Of a stretch of DNA of 64,000 nucleotides, positions 39,758-50,064 are shown one piece after another. Position 1 is the stretch's first letter. Each line of letters begins with the position of its first letter. The translations under genes and the position numbers were made by a program. The stretch spans positions 434,001 to 498,000 of the forward strand of contig OZ025815.1 in the NCBI GenBank assembly GCA_964019425.1, in the 5' to 3' direction. Under the pieces are notes generated by a model, which had not been told where the DNA came from, searched no databases, and worked only from the letters and a program-made list of their open reading frames with translations. The DNA is from Flectonema sp. DT1601 (taxonomy: Eukaryota; Euglenozoa; Diplonemea; Diplonemida; Diplonemidae).

Positions 39758-42391
39758 ATGACAACACATGCACCACAGTTGGTGGATGAGCCAAAGGAAA
39801 GTTTCCCATCGAAGTACGCGAAGGCGATATTTAAGTACCGCTTTTGGGTGTTGGCGTTTTGGGTGATTGGCACCGGAGTTTGTTCGATATTCGCAATGTC
39901 TTTTATTGGAAAGACGAGTCAAACGTTTAATGCTCTGCCGGGTACTGATAGTTTAAAAGCTCAGGACATGATGACGAAGTACTTTCCTAGTTTGGGAGTC
40001 TCAACTAATATTGTTGTTTACATGAAGTCAATTGATGGTGTTGATGTTATTGATCAAGAAGTAGTAAGAGACTTCGACTCCTATTTACACAACAGTTTAC
40101 TAACTAAGTACAACGGAACTCAATTCCTTTCAATGTACGAATCCTACTGGCTGTTGGAAGAACAAGGACAAAACAAAACCGGATTACAAGAATTCGTATC
40201 ACTCGACATGCAGGCAACCTTTATTGTAGTCACTGTTAACAGTATGAGTACAACTAAGGCATCGACTGACGCAGCAGATTTCGTTCAGGATGTTGTTGAT
40301 GAATATAAAGACAAGTTTGCAGGTCACGATGAAGTAACATGTTTAGGTCTTCCTTCGTTCATTGATACCATTGTAAGTAGTACTGAAACTAACATGGGAA
40401 CTGTTGATGCTGTTTCTATCCCTTTAGCTATGTTGGTACTGATGTGGATTCTTAAGAGTTGGAGATTAGTAATCCTTCCTCTTACAAACATGGGAGTCAC
40501 AGCTGGTTGTGCTTTTGGTGTCATGTCTGGTGTTGCGAGTGGTATGGCTGTCAACAGTGTTGCTCCTTCACTTATGATGTCAATTCTTGTTGCGATGTCT
40601 ATTGATTACAATCTGTTCTTACTAACAAGATACAGAGATGAACTCAAAGCTTTACCAAGTTACATTGCATCTGACATGCAACATGAGAACAGATTACAAA
40701 TCATTACAACTGTTATTGCTACTGCTGGTGAGACCATTACTGTGTCTGCTGTCACTCTTGGTGTTTGTTTTCTTGGTTTGCTTATTGTTCCGATGGACTT
40801 CATTCAATCCATTGGTTTGGCTAACGCGATAACAATCTTCTTAACGTTATTAATTAACATTACTGTTACTCCTGCTGCTCTATTCGTATTCTCAGGATTC
40901 TTTGAGAAGTGTGTTAAGAGAGATGACAGCGATGATGATGATGACGACGACGACGATGACGATGACGACGACGAAAAAGTCAAATCAACTGATGGGACGA
41001 TGATGAACGGAATCCACAAAGGAGGAAGTATCCATTCAGTCACATCGGAAGAAGTAGACATCAAGAAGAAGACATTCTGGTGGAGATTAGCAACCATCAC
41101 GTTAACCTTCCCATACAACATCATTCTTTGTGTTGTTATTGTTGCCGCAACTGTTCCATTTAACATCTTCGCTTTCAACAACAAGCACACTGATGCGATG
41201 AACTTGTTCCTTCCAAGAGGTGCTGAAGTTTCAAAGGCCTACACAGACATGGGTGACAGATTCGGACTTGGAAAGATTTATCCAATCTCTGCTTTGATTG
41301 TTGTTCGTGACAATGCTCTTAAACCAACAACAGAGAACCAAGAGTTTTACGAGGCAGCTGCTGCCTTTGCAGTGGCGGTAACAGAAGACGTACCTTACTT
41401 ATCGAAGTCTTCAATTCAAGGTCCAGTCTACGCTAATAATCGAACACTTGATTGGTATAAATACGAAGGATGTGAAATAGCTGTCAAAGTTCCAGACTGT
41501 GATCAGGTTCCATTGTGTGTTGATTGTCAGCAGTTGTTGGAATTAAAAGAAACCTTCACATCAAAAGATAAGAAAGCAATTTATTTCATTATTTCACCAA
41601 CAGTTGATCCTCTGGGATGGCAAGGTGGTGATATCTATAAGGCACTCAAGAATGTCGGTAAAGCACACGCTGACGCAATGAACGCTGACGTTTACTACAC
41701 TGGATACAATGCAATCACATGGGATACTATGTGGACTATTTTTGATGAATTCACAATCATGATTATGTTAGAGTGTACTGTTGTCTTTGTAATTTTAACC
41801 GTCGTGTTTAAATCTCTTTTGGTACCTCTCAGAGCTGTTTGCACGATCTTCTTAACTGTCGCTTGGACTTTTGGTGTTTGTGATCTCGTGTATGAACACA
41901 ATGGATTGGGATGGACTGGAATTCATGCTTTCAAAGGTGTTGGTGCAGTAGAATGGACCAACACTGTCGTGTTGTTTAGTATGATTGTTGGTATCGGTCT
42001 TGATTATGATATCTTCTTATTAACTCGTATTAAGGAATATTATGATGAGATTTGCAAGGATGAATCCCTCGACCTCGATGGTAATGAGAGAACACTATTA
42101 GCTATTCACAAAGGTCTTTGTGACACGGGTCATATTATTACTGCTGCCGGTATGATTATGGGTGTTGCATTTTCTGGATTGTTCTTTTCTGATATTCCGG
42201 TAATTAACCAAATGGGTTTCTATTTAGTGTTTTCTGTTTTGTTTGATACTTTCATTGTCAGATCAATTCTTGTTCCTGCTCTCATGTCACTTCTTGGTGA
42301 GTGGAACTGGTGGCCAGCACCTCTATTCAGAAAATGCGCTGCCACCAAGGGATACAAACAGATTGCTAGCCTTAATGCTGATCACATCTAG
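39758..42391 (+). CDS. MmpL/RND-superfamily membrane transporter
   Basis: 877 residues with two repeated halves. Each has one helix (about 27-50; about 440-465), a large extracytoplasmic domain, then five or six helices. The proton-relay signatures are visible in both halves: SIDYNLFLLTRYRDEL (about residue 280) and GLDYDIFLLTRIKEYYDE (about 745), with the Asp-Tyr pair typical of MmpL proteins. These export lipids, sterols or drugs using the proton gradient, or sense sterols in Patched/NPC1 relatives. A cytoplasmic loop between halves holds a run of about 14 Asp encoded by GAT/GAC (about 40930-40972). MmpL-type eukaryotic proteins are scattered in protists; possible transfer from bacteria cannot be judged here. 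Confidence 0.88.
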   Translation: MTTHAPQLVDEPKESFPSKYAKAIFKYRFWVLAFWVIGTGVCSIFAMSFIGKTSQTFNALPGTDSLKAQDMMTKYFPSLGVSTNIVVYMKSIDGVDVIDQEVVRDFDSYLHNSLLTKYNGTQFLSMYESYWLLEEQGQNKTGLQEFVSLDMQATFIVVTVNSMSTTKASTDAADFVQDVVDEYKDKFAGHDEVTCLGLPSFIDTIVSSTETNMGTVDAVSIPLAMLVLMWILKSWRLVILPLTNMGVTAGCAFGVMSGVASGMAVNSVAPSLMMSILVAMSIDYNLFLLTRYRDELKALPSYIASDMQHENRLQIITTVIATAGETITVSAVTLGVCFLGLLIVPMDFIQSIGLANAITIFLTLLINITVTPAALFVFSGFFEKCVKRDDSDDDDDDDDDDDDDDEKVKSTDGTMMNGIHKGGSIHSVTSEEVDIKKKTFWWRLATITLTFPYNIILCVVIVAATVPFNIFAFNNKHTDAMNLFLPRGAEVSKAYTDMGDRFGLGKIYPISALIVVRDNALKPTTENQEFYEAAAAFAVAVTEDVPYLSKSSIQGPVYANNRTLDWYKYEGCEIAVKVPDCDQVPLCVDCQQLLELKETFTSKDKKAIYFIISPTVDPLGWQGGDIYKALKNVGKAHADAMNADVYYTGYNAITWDTMWTIFDEFTIMIMLECTVVFVILTVVFKSLLVPLRAVCTIFLTVAWTFGVCDLVYEHNGLGWTGIHAFKGVGAVEWTNTVVLFSMIVGIGLDYDIFLLTRIKEYYDEICKDESLDLDGNERTLLAIHKGLCDTGHIITAAGMIMGVAFSGLFFSDIPVINQMGFYLVFSVLFDTFIVRSILVPALMSLLGEWNWWPAPLFRKCAATKGYKQIASLNADHI

Positions 42392-43788
42392 ACTCTGTTG
42401 AGATTATTGTACGCATAGGTTTTATTCTACTCTTGGAAAGATGATATTTCGGCTCAATTTTTTAATCTCTATCTTGGTTGGTTTTCTGGTATTTTTTTTT
42501 TTTTTTTTTGTTTCCTTTCCCCCTCTTCTGCTGATTTTAAAAAAAAAAAAAATAAAATGTAATGTAATGTTACCTTAATTCTTTCTTATTGTAAGGACCT
42601 GCAGTGACTTGTAACGAAAACATGTTTTTGCAAATACAGCAAAATCATCTACATTAAGCCATTGTGATAAATCTTACGTGGGTGGTCCGCTCGGCACTTA
42701 TTAAAAATGATTTGTCTCAATAGTGAAGGAAAAATGCACTGATATCCTGTTAAAAAAAAGCATCCCCTTTTTTTACAAAGTCGTTATTTTTAGCTCATCA
42801 GCTGTAGTTCAGTTGTTGTTGATGATGACAGTCGAAGAAGGAGGTTAGGGGAAAAAAAAAGGAGGTGATCTCGGAATGAAAAGGTTTTTGGGTTGATTGT
42901 TCGCTGCCTTTTCCTCTTCCTTTCCCTTGCTTTATTGTATTTTAAATTTCCTTTTTTTTTTTTTTCGTTCTTTTTCTTTTTTTCCCACCCTTCCTCTATT
43001 TGCTTCTTCCTTTCCCTCCATTTTCAAAACATTATTTATCATCAGACTGACATCTGTATATCAGAGTAGTCGGCTTTTACATTTTTCACGTAATCTCAGA
43101 ACGTTACTCGATGGTTGTGTAGTTGGCCCTGCTCTCAATCAGCACAATGTTCAGCATATTGAAGTATTGTCTTCCTGTTATTGATCGTGTGCTCGCATGT
43201 AGTAGGCATTAAAGGCAATTTACAGAAAGGTTGTCAAAAGGAAAGTATAGATGAGTGTGTTCTGTTTTTACAACCCAAATCAGATAGTAAGGTTGAGCCA
43301 AAAAAAAAAAAAAATAAAATAAGTTTCTTTTTTTTCTCTTTTTTTTCCCCCTCGTCCTCAAAATTGTTTCATGTCTTCGTATTTATTGATGTTTGGTTTC
43401 ATCTATTTTACTGTACTCTTACGGTGGGTAGCTGAGGGAGACAACTGTTTCCAATTTTTAGCCTAAAGTCAGTGAATTTACTAGAAACTCTTATTTTGAT
43501 TGTCTCTTTGTTCCTTCTTTTCCATCAGATGCCAAAGGCAAGCAACGTGAGCTGAGTTTTTTTTTTTTTGACTACATTAGTTTCGTTGCACACATACGAA
43601 ACTGGGTTCCTAACTTAATAGTTGGAATCCTTTGAAATATTCTTTCCTATCCTCTCCCCTTTTGTGCTTCGTTTTACCCCCCTTATCAATGTTTCAAATC
43701 CTTTATTCTTTCGATAAAAAAGGGGTTTGTCTTTTCCCTCTTCTTGGTAGGTCTCATGACTGCTCGGAATCTAGGACTTCTTCGTTTT

Positions 43789-43828
<40 letters not shown>

Positions 43829-44914
43829 TGTTAGTTTTCTTTACAGCAAGCGCCCCATAGAACAAGTTGGTTGCTGTAAGTGTTCCTTTCGTTGTTAATT
43901 TCTCTCCTCTTCCCTAATTCCTCCCACGTCTGACTTTTTGTTGTTATCTCTAGTTGTGTAGTTGGTTGATTGGTGTAGATAAGTATATCCTTTTCCACTT
44001 TGATCACTGTTAGTGTGGAGGAGTGATTTTATGCGTTTTCTGTTTTCGTTGTAATATCTAAGCTATGTGTTCGTTGTAACAAGGGAAGCCATACAATGAT
44101 GTGGTTTAGAATTACTACGTTGTTTTGTTTAGTGTTGTGGTGAACGCACATCATCATCCCATCTAAGATAGGATACCTCAAATAGATTTATAAAAATAAC
44201 ATTTAATATCCATCAGATCACCAACTGCTGGGCTGATAATCAGCTGCCTCAGCCCGACTGTGCCGTACTTTTAACGTGTGTTCTCTTTATTGAGGACTTT
44301 TTGTGATATTGCAGGGCCCGGGCGACTGGTTATCGGCGGAGATTTCTTTGTGAGCGTTTCGTAGAATTTTATCCAACAGGGGAATAGTCTCCGAAGTTGA
44401 GCTCCTACTACTTTCTGTAACTGTGTAGTCCATGCATGAAGTAAAGGAAGGCGTTTGAGAGCTCAAAGTTGGTGTTCTTCTTCGGAATGGTGACAAAAAT
44501 GTGGTGCCTGCTTCAGGACGAACCTGTTGCTAATTTGTCATCTCGGATATGTCTTTAATCACAAATATTTATTGAACAACAAAGTCCCTCTTTCTAAAAA
44601 AACCTTTGAGAGAGAAGGCGTTGTGCAGTCACTCTTCAGTGAACTATCGTACGTGATGTGTTCCCCATTCGTTTTCCCCTCACCGTCCTCTCCACTTACT
44701 TTGCAGTACAAGGAGGACTAAGGATGTATCCTTATAAATTACGAACTTAAAAAAAAAAAAAAAAAAAAACAAAGAATCCAGGTCATTAAAAGAACAGAGT
44801 CAGGGAGCAACGAGTAGACAATTCTGCATTTTATTCACAATACTATAATAACAAAAGGAGACCCGTTATAAAAACTGTTTACCAGCAGTTCTCAGTACTC
44901 TGAACGCATAGTAA
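42392..44914. other. 2.5-kb spacer
   Basis: No supported gene. T-runs (34 T at 43792-43825). Hairpins: TTACAGCAA/TTGCTGTAA (43841-43879), AGTTTCGT/ACGAAACT (43579-43603), GGGCTGA/TCAGCCC (44230-44255). Stems of this size are expected a few times by chance in spacers of this length. Confidence 0.5.
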
Positions 44915-45112
44915 ATGGCAATTCGAATAGGAAAACTCCCTCTCTGTGACAGTTGTTCTGGTAGCAGCGAATATGAGAGTAGTGATAAGTTCGACCACGT
45001 GTTCAAAGCCACTCGTTTCAAAATACCGACATCAAAAAACGATTTCTCTGAATTCGTATCACGTCAGGTGTTGTTCTTATTGGTTAAGTGGTACATTCGA
45101 CAACAGACTTGA
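44915..45112 (+). CDS. Possible small protein, 65 residues
   Basis: ATG 44915 follows CCAGCAGTTCTCAG by 19 bases, the usual acceptor-to-start layout here. The protein has two Cys close together (CDSCSGSSEYESS), a basic middle and a hydrophobic C-terminal segment (VLFLLVKWYI). No homologue is recognised. Codon composition is closer to genes than to spacers, but the frame is short and could be chance or an upstream exon of the following RING gene. Confidence 0.35.
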   Translation: MAIRIGKLPLCDSCSGSSEYESSDKFDHVFKATRFKIPTSKNDFSEFVSRQVLFLLVKWYIRQQT

Positions 45113-45316
45113 GATGAGGAGGGCACAGAGCCCTCGCTGTTTCTTGAAGCACATTCTTGTTTAGTAGTTATTTTATATTGTACTTTTACTTTCCTCATTC
45201 AGGTTATCATTATTCGTAGTACTCGTCGTTAGCAGCCGTTTGATGTACTGCATGCAATGATAATATTCTTATTAATCTCTTTAACAAGCCACACACACAC
45301 ACACATTAACATTATA

Positions 45317-45775
45317 ATGACCGCCGTCGCACCACAGATTTGGGGAAACCTTGGACCGGTTGTTGACCAGGTAAAGAGAAGACTCTTTGAAAGACTTCAG
45401 GACAGAATGGAAGGAGATGTGAAGTCAAATATCGAACAGAGAATCGGAGATGAGTTCAAACAAAAGATTGCTGGAGCTGTCGGAGGTAAGAATGCTCAGG
45501 AAGCCTGCAAGATGATTACAAAAGTACTCCTGGAAGTCATGAATTCGGAGATCGCTGCTGCAAAGCAGAGAGAAAACCTAAAGAACATAACCCGCCTTGA
45601 AACCACCCGCAGCCCTCCATGTGATACAGTCTGCTCTGTTTGCCTTGATGACGAATGCTCTGAGTGTGAAACTTGGTCAATCCTTCCTTGCTCTCATATT
45701 ATTCACCAGCACTGTCTTATGAAGTGGGTAGAGCGTACTCCTGCGTGCCCTCTTTGCAGATGCAGAATTGAGTAA
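45317..45775 (+). CDS. Small RING-H2 finger protein
   Basis: 152 residues from ATG 45317. An ATG at 45257 lies in the same frame, but TCTTTAACAAG at 45276-45286 would serve as acceptor, and the intervening codons are an (AC)n repeat. The N-terminal 90 residues are helical and amphipathic (VVDQVKRRLFERLQDRM, FKQKIAGAVGG). The C-terminal RING-H2 finger runs from CSVCLDDEC through LPCSHIIHQHCLMKWV to CPLC, with all eight ligands present. It is a probable E3 ubiquitin ligase; no membrane segment is seen, so it would be soluble. Confidence 0.8.
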   Translation: MTAVAPQIWGNLGPVVDQVKRRLFERLQDRMEGDVKSNIEQRIGDEFKQKIAGAVGGKNAQEACKMITKVLLEVMNSEIAAAKQRENLKNITRLETTRSPPCDTVCSVCLDDECSECETWSILPCSHIIHQHCLMKWVERTPACPLCRCRIE

Positions 45776-46193
45776 TTAATTTATTAGTCTTTTCTTTTAC
45801 TTCCTATTCAAATGATTCCTTCAGAAATTAACTAACTGATTGAAGCAATACGTACTCAGATTATCTACATTTGAGATATATCGTCTACAAGACAGGTGCT
45901 CTCAAATAGTACGCTGCCTCCCCTGATTGTAAAGCTTCACTTAATTACTACATTGATTCAAATTGATAAGGAGAATTATCCCTCGACATACTACACTCGT
46001 CATGGTTCTGGTGTTTTGAAAGGATATTAGATAATTTTTATGAGGCTTCTCTCATCATATCGTATGTAGTATTAAGTACATCGTCAGTAATATTTCTACT
46101 GAAGAGAATCGTTTTTTTTGTGCAGTAAGTAAAGAATTTTAAAAAAAAAAAAAAAAAACGATTCTAATTCCCCCAAAACTAAAACGTTATGTT

Positions 46194-46228
<35 letters not shown>

Positions 46229-48182
46229 AAGGGAAAAAAAACACGAAGGAAATATAGGAAACCAAACTTTCTATTTGCGTATGCAAACCATGATCGAATT
46301 AATTGATTTCAGAAGATGTATTTATTCGTTGTTTTAGTAGGCAACTCAGAAACAACTTTCTCGGTTGTCGTCTCCTTGCAGTTGTTGTTATTATTTTGCA
46401 ACGTATTCCTCCCGTCCCCTTAAACAATCTCTCAAACGTAACGGTTGTTGCTTCCGACGAAGGAAGCAACAGCTGCATTCCCAGCGGTCACTTTTTCATA
46501 GGCCTCGAAACGTTATTTCTATTTTCTATCTTCGAATCAAAACGAGTTGCTTCACTTGAGATGTAATACCATTCAAAGTATGTGTGTGGTCTTTGAGCCT
46601 TTTAAGTTGTTAGCTTCACGAGTAGTCAACACCTTCACAATAAGTATGGCTACTGTGAAATGTTAGGTTTCAACTTCTCAGGCTTCTGCAGACAACACTA
46701 ACGACAAGTACGGAAGCCATCTTGCAAGCAGGCTGAAGTACAACGAAGGCTTATTACCCATTGTGGAGAACTCACTTATTTTACATCTCGTAACGTACCT
46801 GACTATAACTGGTCAGGTTCTCATCCCTCTCAACTGTTTTAATACTATCCCCTCGACTTCCCTCCCTTTGTGTTTTGACAAGCTGTGACGCCTTAACGTT
46901 GGTGACATTCATATATCTGTTGTGTAGTTAGTTGATGTATAAAACTCTTTTTGGAGGTGCATTTGTGTGATGGTGAACTCGTCTGAAGTGAGTGTGTTTG
47001 GACTCAGACGCTACCTGTCGTTCAAGGCATTTCATTTCAGTAAGTAGTAATGATTTCTTGTGTCGTGTTTTTTATATTGACTAAGTTGATTATAAATTGG
47101 GTTCCTTAAGTGGTGCCAGTCCACCACAGATGTCAATGATGCGATGCGAGAATATCATAACAGCGCTAAAAAAAAAATCTTTTTGGCAGCTCAAAAAAAA
47201 GTTCACCAGCACAAACAGCATCACCTACAATCTCTTCATGTGTTGTGAATTTACAGAAATGATATTACCATCTCTTCTTCGCAAAGGATCAGAGCTTTCA
47301 AACTTATTGACAAAATCAACCTGCAAGAGACTTACCAGGCAGAGGCCTTCAATGCACACTCGCCTCGTAAAATTGTACATTCGGTTAATGTCTTTTGTTA
47401 GGAAAGGTTCCTTGCTGTGGAAACATAACGAGCTCGCATGCTCTCACATGAGTATTGCGGGCACTTTTCAAATCCCATTCCCGTCCCCCGGAATTTTATT
47501 TTTTTTACGTTTGCGATAGATGACTCCGTTTGTCTTTCAGTCACAGTTGGCAATACACAATCCCACCAGTTCTCTCTTGCTATTATTTCCCCTTAAAAAT
47601 TATAATAAAACGTTGTGCGTCAGCTCACCATCTCATTTTCTTTCATTCTATTTTTTTCACCCCCCTCATTTTTCACCCCCTCATTTTTCACACTTTTCAT
47701 CAGTCCCCATCTCAATAAGAAATTTCTAACCCACTCGAAGTACTTCGGAATGTTTAACAAAGTTTGTCTTTCGTTACGAGTTACACGGTACTCCTTTCAT
47801 AGGCTCTGAACTTTGTCACTCAACGGCTGTAGGGACGTGGGAACAAAGGGTTGTTGCTTAACAAGCGGTCATCCACTTTCCTCCCTCTCCAATTCGTTTT
47901 CAACTGCCCTTTCCAATAAATAAGGAAGTATAAAGTAACAAGGAAAATGAAAGACTCCTGCGCCTGGTAGCAGGATGTGTAAAGTTCTGAAGTGTTGAGT
48001 CACCACTTAGAACAATTCTGTGAAGTGTTTTATTACTCTTTGTTACCACACAGCGTTAGGTTTACTCTTCACTGGGTAAGTACAGAGCTGCGTTACAAGG
48101 TGATAGTTTATTTCCATAATAATTTGTTGTTATTGTTTCTCATTTAAACGAGGTGCTTCACCCCCAGTGACGGATCAGGGCC

Positions 48183-48229
48183 ACTATCGAGGATAGAACT
48201 GCGTCACCGAACCATTCGTTCATCCACCC
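48183..48229 (+). ncRNA. Hairpin family H2, copy A
   Basis: ACTATCGA then GGAT (48191-48194), bulged A, GAAC (48196-48199), a longer variable insert, GTTC (48218-48221), ATCC (48222-48225), ACCC. Outer GGC upstream and GCC downstream can also pair. It is the most divergent in its apex. Confidence 0.6.
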
Positions 48230-48510
48230 GCCTTGATTCATCGCAATTCCTCTTCCACTTTCATTTTAGTTTCGCTGTCTTTCAGTACACTTCCCATCCC
48301 TCCTTCCACATTTAATCCCGTAGTTTAGCAGAAGGGTATAGTTTAAAAAAAACCAAAAAAAAAATTAATTTAACAACAGTTTTTGGAAACATTATGTTTG
48401 GTAGTGGCTGACGTGACAAACTCTTTGTGCTATTCCTGTTTAAAAAAGCTTTCACTATGCTAACCTTTTAGGGGAAAGCGCCTTTTTTTTCTTTTTTTTG
48501 TTCCTAACTT

Positions 48511-48573
48511 TTATCGGGATAGAATTGCTTCCGTAGCACCGTTCATCCGCTTGTTTTACATTCTTATGTAGGA
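48511..48573 (+). ncRNA. Hairpin family H2, copy B
   Basis: TATCG then GGAT (48517-48520), bulged A, GAAT pairing with GTTC (48541-48544) through one G-T wobble, TGCT/AGCA apex stem, CC bulge, ATCC (48545-48548). A second small hairpin, TTACAT with ATGTAG around TCTT, follows at about 48556-48571. Confidence 0.7.
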
Positions 48574-48657
48574 TCTTTATTAGTTTTTTTTTTTAATCTT
48601 GTTGTTTGTTTATAATATTTTAGGTTTTCTACATTTAGGCAACAATCATGTCTGGCA

Positions 48658-48721
48658 ACTATCGGGATAGAACTGCAACGGTTGCACCGTTCATCCACTT
48701 GTCTTACATTCTTATGTAAGA
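48658..48721 (+). ncRNA. Hairpin family H2, copy C
   Basis: TATCG then GGAT (48665-48668), bulged A, GAAC (48670-48673), apex stem TGCAAC/GTTGCA, CC bulge, GTTC (48689-48692), ATCC (48693-48696). Outer CAA pairs with TTG. A second hairpin, TCTTACAT/ATGTAAGA with loop TCTT, follows at 48702-48721, as in copy B. Confidence 0.75.
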
Positions 48722-48825
48722 TATATGTGAAGACTTTTGTTGCCGATTTTTTTTAATTTATTTATTTTTTTTTTATTTATTGTCTACTAAGTAAGAGGAG
48801 TAGGTGGCGTGCTTTACAGCTTGCA

Positions 48826-48888
48826 GCTCATCGGGATAGAACTGCCACCCCGGCACCGTTCATCCACCTGTGTTGTGACCTTTGCAAC
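48826..48888 (+). ncRNA. Hairpin family H2, copy D
   Basis: CATCG then GGAT (48834-48837), bulged A, GAAC (48839-48842), apex TGCC/GGCA, CC bulge, GTTC (48858-48861), ATCC (48862-48865). Outer CAG pairs with CTG. GTTG/CAAC downstream may be the equivalent second hairpin. Confidence 0.75.
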
Positions 48889-49308
48889 TCAATATCGGCT
48901 ATGCAGTTTGTTCTTTCATTAATCCTTTTAGTTTTCTTTCTTTAAATCTAAAGAAAATTGAAAGACTTTTTTCCTTTTTTTCTTTTTTTTTTTCCTAATT
49001 ATCCTTTGCACTGTATAAGCTAAAGGTGACAGTGCACATGACCTTCTTTAATCTCCTCAGTTGGTTAGCAGCGTCGTTAGTAAAAAAACTTTACATTTTT
49101 TTTTTTTCTTTCTTTTTTTTTTCCTTTTCCCATCTCGAAGACATGTTTTACGAGCGAAAGAGAATTGTGGCAGCGTAACGTTAACAGGTTGAAAGTTGTG
49201 GTAGTGTTTGCACTTCACAATTGTTTTCGTGGTATCTAGAAATTTAATTGTGAGATCCAACACAAAAATTTCAATTTTTTTTATTTTTTTTTCATTGTAA
49301 AAATAGAG

Positions 49309-49341
<33 letters not shown>

Positions 49342-49510
49342 ACAATCATCCGTCTCGTGCTGCTGTTTTTTTCTGTGATAGTTTTTGTTAACCTTCCACA
49401 TTTAGCAATTTATCAGGCGCATAATCAGATAGAGCGACCCTGCTCATCTGCTTTGGTTTGATCATTTAAATTCGTATATTAAAAAGTTAATTCTATTATA
49501 AATAATGCCA

Positions 49511-49566
49511 CGTATCGGGATAGAACTGCTTTAGTAAGCATTGTTCATCCACCATGTATTACAATT
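49511..49566 (+). ncRNA. Hairpin family H2, copy E
   Basis: TATCG then GGAT (49518-49521), bulged A, GAAC (49523-49526), apex TGCTT/AAGCA, TT in place of the CC bulge, GTTC (49543-49546), ATCC (49547-49550). The changed apex keeps pairing. Confidence 0.75.
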
Positions 49567-49755
49567 TTTGGTTTGGAATGTTTATTTTTACTTTTGACGG
49601 TTTTCTCTACAGTCTGTTGACGTAGGTTAACTTGTTTTGATTGTTTCATAGAGTTAATGCGAGATTTTACTTCTGTTTCTTATGACGTGTGACGGGTTGT
49701 AAGCACGTTTGCGAGTCTATTGGAACTGTTCTACCTTATCACCGACCAGGATCTT

Positions 49756-49810
49756 TATCGAGGACAGAAAGTATTATCTCGGAATCTTAGGATTTCGTCG
49801 TTCGTCCACA
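49756..49810 (+). ncRNA. Hairpin family H2, copy F
   Basis: TATCGA then GGAC (49762-49765), bulged A, GAA, a longer apex, GTTC (49800-49803), GTCC (49804-49807), ACAC. Basal pair change GGAT/ATCC to GGAC/GTCC is compensatory. Confidence 0.6.
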
Positions 49811-50012
49811 CGTTCCGGTTGATGAGGGTGGTGATATATAATTACGAATTTGCGAAACAAAACAAAAGAAAAAAAAAAAAAACCCTCCCCCCTTTCATCT
49901 TTTTAGTTTAGTTTGTTACAATTTCGATAGTGAAGGTTAACTAGTCAGAAAAAAAGAACATAGATACCATCCTTGGTAATTATATTTTAGAACAAGTCGG
50001 ATATTAAAAAGT

Positions 50013-50064
50013 TGTCGTCAAGTTGGAAGACAGAACCTCGCCGTTCGTCTTCTACCAAACGACA
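50013..50064 (+). ncRNA. Hairpin family H2, copy G
   Basis: TGTCGT pairs with ACGACA at the base; TTGG with CCAA; GAAGAC (50026-50031) with GTCTTC (50047-50052); then bulged A, GAAC (50033-50036) with GTTC (50043-50046) and CC before GTTC. The basal stem sequence differs wholly from copies A-E while the bulged A, GAAC/GTTC and CC stay. Confidence 0.65.

Noticed and set aside
43579..44255. Hairpins of 7 to 9 bp (43579-43603, 43841-43879, 44230-44255) and many like them in other spacers
   Set aside because: Stems of 7 to 9 pairs with loops under 30 are expected repeatedly by chance in this much spacer; without sibling copies or nested stems they are not evidence of RNA genes.
47097..47519. Open frame of 140 codons on the plus strand
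   Set aside because: It starts with TTG, has no recognisable domain and contains Lys runs from A-tracts. It could hide a real exon but I cannot support it.
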